A model generated the notes under the pieces. It saw nothing but the letters and a program-made list of their open reading frames with translations. It made no database searches and was not told the DNA's origin. The position numbers and the translations under genes are program-made. A stretch of DNA of 39,947 bases, taken from positions 1-39,947 of the forward strand of contig JAGWIT010000004.1 of the NCBI GenBank assembly GCA_028866155.1, written 5' to 3'. This DNA comes from Patescibacteria group bacterium. GTDB lineage: Bacteria > Patescibacteriota > Minisyncoccia > Phycocordibacterales > SBAW01. Below, piece by piece: positions 1-9,671 of the stretch. Every line of letters starts with the position of its first letter. Position 1 is the first letter of the stretch.

Positions 1-1040
1 CGCACCTCAGCCAGCTCAGTTCGGCGATGCCGTTTGGCTACACGGTCACCACCGACGGCACGCTCGCCGACACAGCAAACATCTCGCAAGAGCCGTGGAC
101 CAGCTTTATCGCGGCGGCCAAAGCAGCCAAAGTGCGCGTGGTGCCCACCGTGATGTGGGGCAACGGTACGGCTGAGCAGGCAATTTTAAGCGCCTCGACC
201 TCGCGCATAGCACTTGAGAACCAGATAGCAAATATGGTCAAACAAAACGGCTTCGACGGCGTCGACATCGACTTTGAGGCAAAGCAGGCGCAAACGATAA
301 ATTATTTCTCAACTTTTCTTAAAGGCCTCTACCAGCGCATGGGCAACAAGTGGGTCTACTGCACCGTCGAGGCCCGCATGCCGCTTAACGACCGCTATAG
401 CCCAGGCGCCACCATCCCGCCCGACGCCACCGACTTTGCCAACGACTACGTGGCGATGAACAAATACTGCGACCGCGTCGAGATCATGGCCTACGACCAG
501 GGCACCATAGACGTGCGGCTCGACACCGCGCGCTCGGCGCCCTACGCGCCGGTCGCCGACCCGGGGTGGGTCGAGGACATCGTCAACTTGGCGGCGCAAA
601 GCATCTCAAAAAATAAAATCATTATCGGGATTCCGACCTACGGGTATGAGTATAAAGTGACGCCTATCCCCGGCGATGGCAACCAATATGACGTGCTATG
701 GCCGTTCAATCCAAATTACGCCACGCAAATTGCCGCACAGCTCGGCATCACGCCCCACCGCACCAGCGCCGACGAAATGGGATTCATCTATGTTGACCAT
801 GCGACCGCACCTACCGACGGCAACTCGACCCAAACCCAGCAAGCGGCAGCCACCACCACCGTCGCAGAAAACCTCGGCTCGCAGGTGGACACTTCGCAAC
901 CCTACAACTATGTTACGTGGAGCGATGCGCAGGCCGTGGCCGACAAAGTGGCGCTCGCCAAAAAGCTCGGCGTCAGAGGGGTCGCGCTCTTTAGTCTCAG
1001 CGGGGGAGAAGACCAAAACATTTGGAGTGTTTTGAAGTAA
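1..1040 (+). CDS. Glycosyl hydrolase family 18 (chitinase-like) protein, 5' partial
   Basis: Frame is open to the window edge (HLSQLSSAMPFGY...). GH18 active-site motif FDGVDIDFE and C-terminal GVRGVALFSLSGGED. Confidence 0.85.
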   Translation, partial: HLSQLSSAMPFGYTVTTDGTLADTANISQEPWTSFIAAAKAAKVRVVPTVMWGNGTAEQAILSASTSRIALENQIANMVKQNGFDGVDIDFEAKQAQTINYFSTFLKGLYQRMGNKWVYCTVEARMPLNDRYSPGATIPPDATDFANDYVAMNKYCDRVEIMAYDQGTIDVRLDTARSAPYAPVADPGWVEDIVNLAAQSISKNKIIIGIPTYGYEYKVTPIPGDGNQYDVLWPFNPNYATQIAAQLGITPHRTSADEMGFIYVDHATAPTDGNSTQTQQAAATTTVAENLGSQVDTSQPYNYVTWSDAQAVADKVALAKKLGVRGVALFSLSGGEDQNIWSVLK

Positions 1041-1053
1041 TGTGGTCGTCGGG

Positions 1054-1083
1054 ATTATCAAGGACTGTCCTTGATAATTTTCT
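1054..1083 (+). terminator. Rho-independent terminator after GH18 gene
   Basis: ATTATCAAGGAC-T-GTCCTTGATAAT, perfect 12-bp stem followed by a T-rich tract. Confidence 0.75.
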
Positions 1084-1111
1084 CAAATCACCTGCGGAGG
1101 CTCTGTCTTAA

Positions 1112-1140
1112 TTGACATAAAAGCCTGTATATAGTAAGAT
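1112..1140 (+). promoter_or_regulatory. Sigma70-type promoter for DEAD-box helicase
   Basis: TTGACA, 17-nt spacer, TAAGAT. Confidence 0.6.
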
Positions 1141-1150
1141 AGTGCTGTCA

Positions 1151-2410
1151 ATGCCTCAGTATAGAAGTTCGGGGAGCAAGTTTTCTGGTAATTCACACAG
1201 CAAATTTTCGCAGCGCCGCCCCTTTAACCGGCCATTCAACAGACGCCCTTTTAACAAAGGGGGGCGGGGTTTTAGCGCGCCCGCTATCGATATCTCAAAG
1301 TTCATCAATAAGGCGGTGATTACCGAAGCGGTCGAACACTTCGTGCCCGAGCACCAGTTTACCGATTTCTGTCTAGACGAATCACTCAAGAAAAATATCG
1401 TCGCCAAAGGATACACGACTCCGACGCCCATTCAGGACCGCTCTATTGCCCACATTCTGCGCGGCGATGACTTGGTGGGCATCGCCAACACCGGCACCGG
1501 CAAGACCGCCGCGTTCCTTGTCCCATTACTTAACAAAGTCCTGCGTGATCGCACGCAAAAAGTGCTCATTATGGTGCCCACGCGCGAGCTCGCGGTGCAG
1601 ATAGGCGACGAGCTTCGCGGTTTTGCGGCGGGTATGCGGATTTTTTCTGCCACATGCGTCGGCGGTGCCTCGATTCATAATCAAATCCAGGACCTGCGCC
1701 GCAACCCCGGCTTCGTTATCGGTACGCCTGGGCGGCTCAAAGATCTCATCGAGCGAAGAGCGCTGGTGCTCGGCGGGTTTGCCACCGTCGTTCTCGACGA
1801 AGCCGACCGCATGCTCGACATGGGTTTTATAGCCGATATGAAGCTCATCCTCTCAAAGGTCGCCCCGGTGAGGCATACGCTCTTTTTCTCGGCCACCCTC
1901 TCGCGCGAGGTTGAGATGCTTATTAAAGATTTTCTCAAAGAGCCGGTGCGTATCTCGGTCAAAACAGGCGACACGTCAAAAAACGTCGAGCAGGATATCG
2001 TGCACATCGCGGCAGGCCAAAACAAGCTCGACGTCCTGCACGACTTGCTCATCAAGCCGGGCTTCAGCAAGGTTCTCGTCTTCGGCCGCACCAAGCACGG
2101 CGTCGAGAAGCTGTCTAAAAGTTTGGAGGCGCGCGGATTTAAATCAGAATCGATTCACGGCAACAAAACGCAGAATAAGCGCCAAAAAGCGCTTGACCTC
2201 TTTAAAAAAGACCACGTGCAGGTGCTAGTGGCGACCGATGTGGCCGCCCGCGGGCTCGACATCAGCGACGTCTCGCACGTCATCAACTACGACATGCCTT
2301 CGAGCCATGAGGATTACATCCACCGCATAGGCCGGACCGGCCGCGCGGGTAAAAAGGGCATAGCGCTCACGTTCGTCGAAGCGCGCCTGCCGGCCGGCAG
2401 GGCAGGTTGA
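1151..2410 (+). CDS. DEAD-box RNA helicase (RhlE-like)
   Basis: Motifs ANTGTGKTAAF, PTRELAVQ, DEADRMLD, SATLS, HRIGRTGRAG. R/F/G-rich N-terminus. ORF track begins at GTG 1142; ATG 1151 is the more likely start. Confidence 0.92.
   Translation: MPQYRSSGSKFSGNSHSKFSQRRPFNRPFNRRPFNKGGRGFSAPAIDISKFINKAVITEAVEHFVPEHQFTDFCLDESLKKNIVAKGYTTPTPIQDRSIAHILRGDDLVGIANTGTGKTAAFLVPLLNKVLRDRTQKVLIMVPTRELAVQIGDELRGFAAGMRIFSATCVGGASIHNQIQDLRRNPGFVIGTPGRLKDLIERRALVLGGFATVVLDEADRMLDMGFIADMKLILSKVAPVRHTLFFSATLSREVEMLIKDFLKEPVRISVKTGDTSKNVEQDIVHIAAGQNKLDVLHDLLIKPGFSKVLVFGRTKHGVEKLSKSLEARGFKSESIHGNKTQNKRQKALDLFKKDHVQVLVATDVAARGLDISDVSHVINYDMPSSHEDYIHRIGRTGRAGKKGIALTFVEARLPAGRAG
2386..2401. repeat. 16-bp perfect GC palindrome CCTGCCGGCCGGCAGG at 3' end of helicase gene
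   Basis: Read directly. Encodes most of the terminal RLPAGRAG. Confidence 0.8.
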
Positions 2411-2440
2411 CTATAAAGGCTTTTTAGACTAGGGTAGGCC

Positions 2441-2469
2441 AGCCCATCCTTCTAGGTAGGGCTTTTTTT
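2441..2469 (+). terminator. Probable terminator downstream of helicase
   Basis: AGCCC...GGGCT stem followed by TTTTTTT. Confidence 0.5.
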
Positions 2470-2664
2470 ATGGCTCAAAAGGCCCAAAACCCCCGAAAAT
2501 ACGTTCAAACCAAAGGGCCGACCAAGACCTTTCAAAAGGACGGCCATTGGGTAGAAAAGACTCAAAAAACACCTATTTTGCTGTGCGAGTGCGGCAATCG
2601 CTACCTCAAAACCCGCGCCCGCCAAAGCAAGTGCCTGCGCTGCCTCTCTCTAGCGGGGAAATAG
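2470..2664 (+). CDS. Small CxC...CxxC zinc-ribbon-like hypothetical protein
   Basis: 64-aa ORF, basic, with CECGNRYLKTRARQSKCLRC. Confidence 0.5.
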   Translation: MAQKAQNPRKYVQTKGPTKTFQKDGHWVEKTQKTPILLCECGNRYLKTRARQSKCLRCLSLAGK

Positions 2665-2973
2665 CTATAAATATTTTTTGCCGTAGGTGCGCAGGGCCTT
2701 CTCCACAGGAGCAAGGCCTTTTCCTTTTTTAGTCAATATATAGACGGCGTCTTGGTGGAGTATGATGCCGCTTTTTTCAAGACTTTTAAGCTTGTTGGTG
2801 AGTGTGCGGGAGGAAATGCCTTGAAGCGACGCCTGAAGATCGCCGAAGCGCTTGGAGCCGCTGAGCAGGTCGCGCACGAGCAAAAGGGTGCAAGAGTCGC
2901 CCAATACGTCGGCCGCTCGGGCGACGGGACAGTCTCTGCAGAGGGTCTTTTTTTGCTGAGCCGTCCTCAACAT
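2665..2973 (-). CDS. HxlR-family winged-helix transcriptional regulator
   Basis: CPVARAADVLGDSCTLLLVRDLLSGSKRFGDLQASLQGISSRTLTNKLKSLEKSGII is characteristic of HxlR. Confidence 0.88.
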   Translation of the reverse strand: MLRTAQQKKTLCRDCPVARAADVLGDSCTLLLVRDLLSGSKRFGDLQASLQGISSRTLTNKLKSLEKSGIILHQDAVYILTKKGKGLAPVEKALRTYGKKYL

Positions 2974-3001
2974 GGTGTTTCTATCGTATCATAGGTTATC
3001 C

Positions 3002-3018
3002 ACTTTACAAAGTAAAGT
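3002..3018. promoter_or_regulatory. Candidate HxlR operator
   Basis: Inverted repeat ACTTTAC-AAA-GTAAAGT in the divergent HxlR/LUD intergenic region. Confidence 0.6.
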
Positions 3019-3065
3019 AATGCCGATAGACTGTATCCGTACTCATTAAAAATAATCACACTCAT

Positions 3066-3683
3066 ATGACTTACGACACCCTTGCCGTCGCGGACACGGT
3101 AGAGAAAACCGCCACCGCGCTCAAAGAAAGAAATTTTCTGCCTATTATCGTTGCCACCAAAGCTGAAGCGCTCGCCAAAATTAAAGAGCTCACACCCGCG
3201 GGAGCCTCCGTGATGAACGGCTCATCGCGCACGCTCGAAGAGATTGGTTTTATTGATTATCTAAAATCCGGACAGCACGGGTGGAACAACTTGCACGCGG
3301 CCGTCTTTGCCGAAAAGGATCCGGCTAAACAGGCGGCGCTTCGCAAACAAAGTGTCATCTCCGACTTTTATCTCGGCAGCGTGCATGCCGTGGCCCAAAC
3401 GGGGGAGCTGTTCATCGCCTCGGCCTCAGGGAGCCAGCTGCCGCATCTTGCCTATACTTCGCCGAATATTATTTTGGTAGTAGGCGGCCAAAAAATCGCC
3501 CCGACCTTTGAAGACGCGTTTGCCCGCGTGCGCGACTATGTCTACCCACTTGAGGATGCGCGCATGAAGAGCGCCGGAGCGGCCGGCAGTGTTTTTGCCA
3601 AGGTGCTCATTTTGGAGCGCGAGCCGACCTTTATGGGTCGCAAGGTGCACATAATCTTCGTCAACGAAAAACTCGGGTTTTAA
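3066..3683 (+). CDS. LUD-domain (LutC/YkgG-type) protein
   Basis: NGSSRTLEEIGF, AQTGELFIASASGSQLP and VVGGQKIAPTFEDAFARVRDYVYPLEDARM match the LUD fold pattern. Confidence 0.8.
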   Translation: MTYDTLAVADTVEKTATALKERNFLPIIVATKAEALAKIKELTPAGASVMNGSSRTLEEIGFIDYLKSGQHGWNNLHAAVFAEKDPAKQAALRKQSVISDFYLGSVHAVAQTGELFIASASGSQLPHLAYTSPNIILVVGGQKIAPTFEDAFARVRDYVYPLEDARMKSAGAAGSVFAKVLILEREPTFMGRKVHIIFVNEKLGF

Positions 3684-3704
3684 AACGCACCTTTTTCATT
3701 CAAA

Positions 3705-3724
3705 GTACACCCGCGCGGGTGTAC
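3705..3724. repeat. 20-bp perfect palindrome GTACACCCGCGCGGGTGTAC
   Basis: Exact inverted repeat between the LUD gene and the next ORF. Confidence 0.7.
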
Positions 3725-3761
3725 AAACAGTGCTGTGCGATTAGCATCTAACTATAATCGT

Positions 3762-4079
3762 ATGGCAAGAAAGAACACTCAAAAAACGCGCACTATTAAC
3801 CACGAGGAGATAGAGCAGTGGGCCAGGGAGCGCGGTGGCCGGCCCGCTGCGGACACTCGTTCGGGCGGCATGCTGAAAATCGATTTCGGCGAAAAGGGCG
3901 ACGGGTTAGTCCAGATGTCGTGGCCGGAGTTCTTCAGCATTTTCGACGAGAGCGACCTTGCTTTCGTATATGAGGATATAACCGGCGACGGCGAGGTGAG
4001 CTATGAGTATGCGTTCGTTCCGCGCGGCCCCGAGGATGAGATCGAGGAGGCAGACGTGTTCGAAGACGACGCGATGTAA
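3762..4079 (+). CDS. Hypothetical acidic protein
   Basis: ORF from ATG 3762 (MARKNTQKTRTINHEEIEQWARERGGRPA). Family not recognised. Confidence 0.6.
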   Translation: MARKNTQKTRTINHEEIEQWARERGGRPAADTRSGGMLKIDFGEKGDGLVQMSWPEFFSIFDESDLAFVYEDITGDGEVSYEYAFVPRGPEDEIEEADVFEDDAM

Positions 4080-4116
4080 AAATGGTATACTGCTATTTAT
4101 TAGCAGGCTTTATGCT

Positions 4117-4602
4117 ATGAAAACATCGACCATCGTTTGGATAGTCATCGTCCTTATCATCATCGTTGGGGGGGTGTGGTGGTATTCTTCTTCCTCAAAC
4201 AATGCTCCGGCCGCGGGCCAGGCGCAGGACAACACACAAGCCGCCGCTGCCGGCAATACACAGGCGAATGCTCCCGCCAATAGCGCACCGATGAGTGCCA
4301 CGGTCACCTACACCGCGCAGGGCTTTTCTCCTTCGACGGTCACTATCGCAAGCGGCGGCACCGTGAGGTTCGTCAATCAGAGCGGCGGCGCGATGTACAT
4401 CGCGTCCAATCCTCATCCGACGCACGAGGGGTACGACGGCACCACGCGCTCTGAGCACTGCGCGGCCGGTTATACCGGTCCGGCGCCGTTTGACCAATGC
4501 ACTACCGGCAATACGTTCAGCTTTACGTTCACCAAGACCGGCACCTTCGGTTATCACAACCACACTGACCCGTCGATAATGGGTACCGTCATCGTCCAAT
4601 AA
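4117..4602 (+). CDS. Membrane-anchored cupredoxin-like protein
   Basis: N-terminal TM anchor (MKTSTIVWIVIVLIIIVGGVWW), then cupredoxin pattern YTAQGFSPSTVTIASGGTVRFVNQSG ... GTFGYHNHTDPSIMGTVIV. Confidence 0.85.
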   Translation: MKTSTIVWIVIVLIIIVGGVWWYSSSSNNAPAAGQAQDNTQAAAAGNTQANAPANSAPMSATVTYTAQGFSPSTVTIASGGTVRFVNQSGGAMYIASNPHPTHEGYDGTTRSEHCAAGYTGPAPFDQCTTGNTFSFTFTKTGTFGYHNHTDPSIMGTVIVQ

Positions 4603-4605
4603 AAA

Positions 4606-4968
4606 ATGAACAAGACGGCACAATTGATCCTGCGCCTGAGCGTCGCGTTCGCGTTTTTGTATCCACCGATAGACGCGCTCTTTGACCCGTACTCGTGGAT
4701 AGGTTACTTTCCGCCGTTTTTGCGCGGCATTGTGCCGGACCTGGTACTGCTCCATGGATTCGGGATTATTGAAGTGATTATCGCGCTGTGGATACTCAGC
4801 AATTATAAGATCTTCATTCCGGCCGTCCTTGCGGCGCTCATGCTCGCGACTATCGTGTTCTTCAATTGGCCCGAGTTTCAAGTGCTCTTTCGCGACATGA
4901 GTATTGCGTTGGCGGCGCTGGCGCTTGCGGTCGATTCATACAAAACACAAATTCCGGCGGCAGTCTAA
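4606..4968 (+). CDS. DoxX-like small membrane protein
   Basis: Four predicted TM segments, DoxX-like layout. Confidence 0.55.
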   Translation: MNKTAQLILRLSVAFAFLYPPIDALFDPYSWIGYFPPFLRGIVPDLVLLHGFGIIEVIIALWILSNYKIFIPAVLAALMLATIVFFNWPEFQVLFRDMSIALAALALAVDSYKTQIPAAV

Positions 4969-5027
4969 GACTGGGCCGGAGTTTGTGCGCGCCTTGCACC
5001 CGTGATGACGGGGGAGCACACGCGTTC

Positions 5028-8000
5028 TTACCGCTCTTTAGCCTCTTGGTGCGGCGCTCTAAAAAAGAGCACCGGCACCAGCACCAGCGTGAGTGTGATA
5101 GCGAACGCCAGGCCGAACATCACCGCGTAGGCGAGCGGTCCCCAGCTGGCGTTGCTAAAGGCGAGCGGTAACATGCCGATGACGGTCGTCACGGTCGTGA
5201 GCACGATGGGGCGCAGGCGGGTCGCCGCCGAATCGACTACCACGTCGATGATGGGTTTGCCGGGGTTTGAGCGCACATGGTGGATCATCGAGTCCATGAG
5301 GATGATGGCGTGGTTGATGATGACCCCGCCGAGCGCGATAACGCCGAGGAGCGAAGTAAACGACACGGGCTGGCCGGTGAGAGCCAAGCCGTCGAGCACC
5401 CCAATGAGCGAGAGCGGTACGATAAGCAGAAGGTAGAGCGTGTAGCGGATAGAGTTGAACGCGATAATGAGTATCATGAACATCAACACGAGCCCCGCGA
5501 TAAGCGCCACGAACATGTCGGAGAATGACTGATTGATGCTTTGGCTTTCGCCGCCGTATGAAACGCTCACGCCCGCGGGCAAATTGAGCTCGCCGATGCG
5601 CTTTTGAAATTCGCCGGTCACGTTGGTGGCGGTTGTTTTATCATCAGGATAGGCCGAGACGGTCTCGATGCGCTTTTTGTCCTTGTGGGAGATGGTCGCA
5701 TTGCTTGTGCCGAGCGACGCGGTGAGGACCGAACCGAGCAATACCGGGCCGCTTGGCCCCTGTATCGAGAGATTTTTTATGCTGTCTATCGTGGTTTGTG
5801 TCGTGCCGGAGGGTTCGGTGTAGTTGGGGTTGAGGTCGAGCTTTACCACCACATCGATGTCCTGCGAGGGCTGCGTGATAGTCGTGGCTTTGGTGCCCTG
5901 TATGGCGGCCCGCAGCTCCTGCGCGACCTGCACGGTCGAGAGGCCGAGCGCGGTCGCTTTGGCGCGGTCTATCGCGAGGTCGAATTCGGTGCCGTTATTT
6001 TGCGTCGAGGAGGTGATGTTGATGACGTGCGGTATGGTGCCGAGCATCTGCCTGCCGTTGTCCGCGGCGGCGATGAGCGCATTGAGGTCGTCGCCCTCGA
6101 ACTGGATCTGGATAGGCGCGCCGCCGCCCGGGCCGCTGCTTGCCTGCAGCACCTGCACGTTGGCGTCGGTCACGGCCGCGAGCTTCTGCTGGAGCTCCTG
6201 CATCACCTGCGTGCTCGTTTTGGCGTGGCCGGAGGGGAGGTTGACTGTGATGTTCGCCTGACTGCTGCCTGCCGTGGCGCTGCCGCTTAACGCCGAGCTT
6301 TGTCCCACCGTGGTTTGAAAGGACGCGATGTCCCGATCGGCGTATAAAATTTCTTCGACCTCCCGCGCCGCGAGATCGGTCTGCGAAAGAGTGGTGCCGG
6401 TGGGTTTTTCGATATTTATATACAAAAAGTCCTGGTCACCTTGCGGGAAGAACACCGTCTGCACCAAGCCTGTGGCTGGCAGCACGAGCGAAAGGCAAAA
6501 CAAAATGCCGAGCGTCCAAAGGAATATTTTTTGCCCGCGGCGGCTTTCAAGCAGGCGGTGCAGCATGCGCTTGTACCAGAGCGTGATGCGCTCGGTGTGC
6601 TCCTCCTGCCACCGCTCGAGCCGGTTTTGTCGCTCTTTGGTAAACAGCACCGCGATGAGCGGCACGATGCCGAGCGCCACAAAAATAGACGCCATGAGCA
6701 CAAAGATGAGCGTGTAGGGGATGCCCGCGATAAATTTGCCGACGATGCCCGAGATAAAAAACAACGGCGCGAACACTGCGACGGTTGCCATCGTGCCGGC
6801 GATGAGCGGCCACGCATAGTCGCGCAAGGCGGCGCGCGCGGCCTCGGTTTTACTGCCGTAGCTTTTTGTGCGCGTGTGGATGGCCTCGGTTACGACTATG
6901 CCGGAGTCGACCAAAATGCCAACCGCCAAAATAAGCGCGAAGAGGCTGATAAAGTTGAGCGTGTTGCCGCTGAGATAGAGCCCGATAAACGAGATGAGGA
7001 ACGACAGCGGGATAGACAGCGCCGCCACGAGCGACTCGCGCCACCCGATGGTGATGAGCAGTACGGCAATGACAAGCGCCACGGTCTCCGCGCCGGTCCT
7101 GGTGAGGTCGCCCAATTGCTTGCCCACTTGCGCGCCCTGGTCGGTCGCGGGAGAGATAAGCACACTCTGCCCTTTGAGCGTCGTCTGTCCGAGCGCCGCA
7201 AACTCTTTTTTAACGCTGTCTGCTATCCCTTGGATGCTGCCGCCTTGCTGCTTGTATATAAGGAGCGTTATCGCCTGTGAACTCGGCTTGCCGGCGATGG
7301 ACGCGCGCGAGTAGGTGGTCGCGGGTGCGAGCCCGTCGGATATAGTGGAGATATCGCGCAGGTAGACCGGCGAGCCGCCTTTGGTGGTCACCGCGATATT
7401 CTGCAATTCGCTTGGGTCCGCGATGCCGCCTTTAAAGTTGACGTCATAGTTGACGCCCTGCATAGAAATTGATCCGGCCGGCAGCGCCGCGTTGCTTGCC
7501 CCTATCGCGCTGATTATGTTGGCGAGCGTGAGCCCGTACTGCGCGAGCGATGCCTGCTTAACAATGACATCCACCTCGCGATCGGGCACGCCCGCGACAT
7601 CGACGCGCGAGACGCCCTGGATATTTTTTAGGTCGTCGGACACTTCTTTCCCCAATTTAGAAAATTCGGTCGGCGGCAGGCCGCCCTCGATCGATGCCAC
7701 CAAAATTGGCTGGTCGTTAAAGTTGACCTTGCTCACCTGCGGCGCGGCGGCGTCGGTCGGCAAGTCGGGCACCGCTTTGGCGACCGCGTCGCGCAGGTCT
7801 TGAATGGACTGGTTGGTGTCCGCGTTGGCGGTAAACTGCACGACGATAGAGGACACGCCGTCGCTTGAGTCCGAGGTCATCGTGTCGATGTTGCTGATGT
7901 TCGCTATCTGGTCCTCAAGCTTGTCGGTGACGAGCGTTTCGATATCGGCGGCCGAGGCGCCGGGGAGCGAGGTGGTAACGACGCCGTAGGGTATCTCGAT

Positions 8001-8120
8001 GGGAGGGAAATTTTCTTTGGGGATGCGCAACAGCACAAACAGGCCGGCTATAACAAGCGCCACGATGAGCGCGTAGCTAAATTGCCGTCGTTCGAGAAAA
8101 AAGTTCCACAGCCACAACAT
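5028..8120 (-). CDS. RND-family efflux transporter (AcrB/MexB-like)
   Basis: 1030 aa with the two-repeat RND layout. LRIPKENFPPIEIPYGVVTTSLPGASAADIETLVT and GGVIINHAIILMDSM. Confidence 0.92.
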   Translation of the reverse strand: MLWLWNFFLERRQFSYALIVALVIAGLFVLLRIPKENFPPIEIPYGVVTTSLPGASAADIETLVTDKLEDQIANISNIDTMTSDSSDGVSSIVVQFTANADTNQSIQDLRDAVAKAVPDLPTDAAAPQVSKVNFNDQPILVASIEGGLPPTEFSKLGKEVSDDLKNIQGVSRVDVAGVPDREVDVIVKQASLAQYGLTLANIISAIGASNAALPAGSISMQGVNYDVNFKGGIADPSELQNIAVTTKGGSPVYLRDISTISDGLAPATTYSRASIAGKPSSQAITLLIYKQQGGSIQGIADSVKKEFAALGQTTLKGQSVLISPATDQGAQVGKQLGDLTRTGAETVALVIAVLLITIGWRESLVAALSIPLSFLISFIGLYLSGNTLNFISLFALILAVGILVDSGIVVTEAIHTRTKSYGSKTEAARAALRDYAWPLIAGTMATVAVFAPLFFISGIVGKFIAGIPYTLIFVLMASIFVALGIVPLIAVLFTKERQNRLERWQEEHTERITLWYKRMLHRLLESRRGQKIFLWTLGILFCLSLVLPATGLVQTVFFPQGDQDFLYINIEKPTGTTLSQTDLAAREVEEILYADRDIASFQTTVGQSSALSGSATAGSSQANITVNLPSGHAKTSTQVMQELQQKLAAVTDANVQVLQASSGPGGGAPIQIQFEGDDLNALIAAADNGRQMLGTIPHVINITSSTQNNGTEFDLAIDRAKATALGLSTVQVAQELRAAIQGTKATTITQPSQDIDVVVKLDLNPNYTEPSGTTQTTIDSIKNLSIQGPSGPVLLGSVLTASLGTSNATISHKDKKRIETVSAYPDDKTTATNVTGEFQKRIGELNLPAGVSVSYGGESQSINQSFSDMFVALIAGLVLMFMILIIAFNSIRYTLYLLLIVPLSLIGVLDGLALTGQPVSFTSLLGVIALGGVIINHAIILMDSMIHHVRSNPGKPIIDVVVDSAATRLRPIVLTTVTTVIGMLPLAFSNASWGPLAYAVMFGLAFAITLTLVLVPVLFFRAPHQEAKER

Positions 8121-8126
8121 AGTTTT

Positions 8127-9671
8127 TTATTGCGGGTTCACCGCCACGGTTTGCCCGTCCGAGAGTCCGCGCGCATCGGTCACTATCTGCATGTCCTGCG
8201 TGAGTCCCGCGAGCACGGTTACCTGGTCGCCCAAAATAGTGCCGAGCGTTATCGGGTGGATAACCAGCGTCGAGCTTGCCGAAACGGTAAATACCGCCGG
8301 GCCCTGCGGCGTTATCTTCGCGGCAATAATGGGGATGAGCATTGCGCCCGCCGTTTTTGGCGGCGCGGCGGCGCGCGAAAGCGAGACACTCACCGTGTCG
8401 CCGTCGGTAAGGCCGTCTTGTCCCGCCGAGAGCCCGACCTTAACCGGTATGGCGCCTGTCGACGGGTCGAGCGCCGGAGCGATAGAGACAACGATGCCCT
8501 GCGTGCTGCCGTTGATGATCGCTTTGCTTCCCACCGTGAGCGTTTTTGCATCACTTGGCGTGACGCCGATATCAATCTCCAAAGCGCCGGGATTCGAAAC
8601 CTGCGCCACCTGCCCGAAGGCGGAGACATAGTCGCCCTGATGTACCGGCAGGCTCACAATGGCTCCCGAGATAGGGGAGCGCGCAATGGTCTTCTCCAGG
8701 TTTGCTTCTGCACTCGCGAGCGCGGCCTGCTCCTGCGCCACTTGAGCCTGCGCCGACGCGACGTCGGGCGACGCGCTGCCCGAGCCGCCGCTCACAAGCG
8801 TCGCTTGCGCGGAAGTAAGTGCTGAAAGTGCTGAGGTCAACGAAGTGCGCGCTGCGGTCGCCGCGCTGATGTCGGCGGTCAGCTGCGCCTGCGAGACATT
8901 TTGGTTTGGAATAGCGGTATTGAGCGCCTGCAAAATATTGTCGAAGAAGGTGCGTGTGTCGCGGACCTCGCCGAGCGTGGTCGTAAGTTCTGCGTTGAGG
9001 TCGTCGCTCTGCGAGAGCGTTTTAGCGCGCGCGGTCTCGCGCGCCCACGCCTGGCCGAGCGTCTCGCGCTCGTTCACGATAGTGATGGGGAGCTGCGAGT
9101 TGGAGGTGGTTACCAAAAATTGCGGGTTCGTGCTGTCGGGGTTGCTGATCATCGTGTCCGCGGTGCCGCGGATGGCGCTGTCGACCGAGCCGTATGCGGC
9201 AAGGAGCGCGTTGACCGCGGCCGCTTTTGCCGACGTGCCGGTCGGACCCGACACTTTGGCGAGGTTTGCATTGGCCGCGTCAAGCGCGCCTTGCGCCTGC
9301 GCTACCGCCGCCTGCTGGCTGCTGTTCTCGAACTCGGCGATTATCTGGCCGGCCGACACATAGTCGCCCACCTTTTTGCTGAGCGTCGTTATCTGTCCGC
9401 CGGTTTGTGCGAGTATCGTCGCCTGGTTGAGCGATGTCACTTTACCCGTCACCACCAAGGGTCCCGTCTGCTGCGACAGGTTGGCGACCGTTTCAACTTG
9501 CACATGCGACACCTCGGCGGGCGCCTGCGCGGCGGGCGAAGAGCGGGTGGCAAAATGCACGCCAAGCAAAACCGCCGCGATAACCAATGCGCCGCCAATA
9601 CCAACCTTTATCGCTCCAAAACGCTGCACTAGCAATACAAAAGGCCTCCCGATCTTCCTCAAAAAATCCAT
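8127..9671 (-). CDS. RND efflux periplasmic adaptor (membrane fusion protein)
   Basis: TM anchor, biotinyl/lipoyl-like halves, long coiled coil, TIARSPISGAIVSLPVHQGDYV. Start MDFLRKIG preferred over the longer ORF start. Confidence 0.85.
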   Translation of the reverse strand: MDFLRKIGRPFVLLVQRFGAIKVGIGGALVIAAVLLGVHFATRSSPAAQAPAEVSHVQVETVANLSQQTGPLVVTGKVTSLNQATILAQTGGQITTLSKKVGDYVSAGQIIAEFENSSQQAAVAQAQGALDAANANLAKVSGPTGTSAKAAAVNALLAAYGSVDSAIRGTADTMISNPDSTNPQFLVTTSNSQLPITIVNERETLGQAWARETARAKTLSQSDDLNAELTTTLGEVRDTRTFFDNILQALNTAIPNQNVSQAQLTADISAATAARTSLTSALSALTSAQATLVSGGSGSASPDVASAQAQVAQEQAALASAEANLEKTIARSPISGAIVSLPVHQGDYVSAFGQVAQVSNPGALEIDIGVTPSDAKTLTVGSKAIINGSTQGIVVSIAPALDPSTGAIPVKVGLSAGQDGLTDGDTVSVSLSRAAAPPKTAGAMLIPIIAAKITPQGPAVFTVSASSTLVIHPITLGTILGDQVTVLAGLTQDMQIVTDARGLSDGQTVAVNPQ

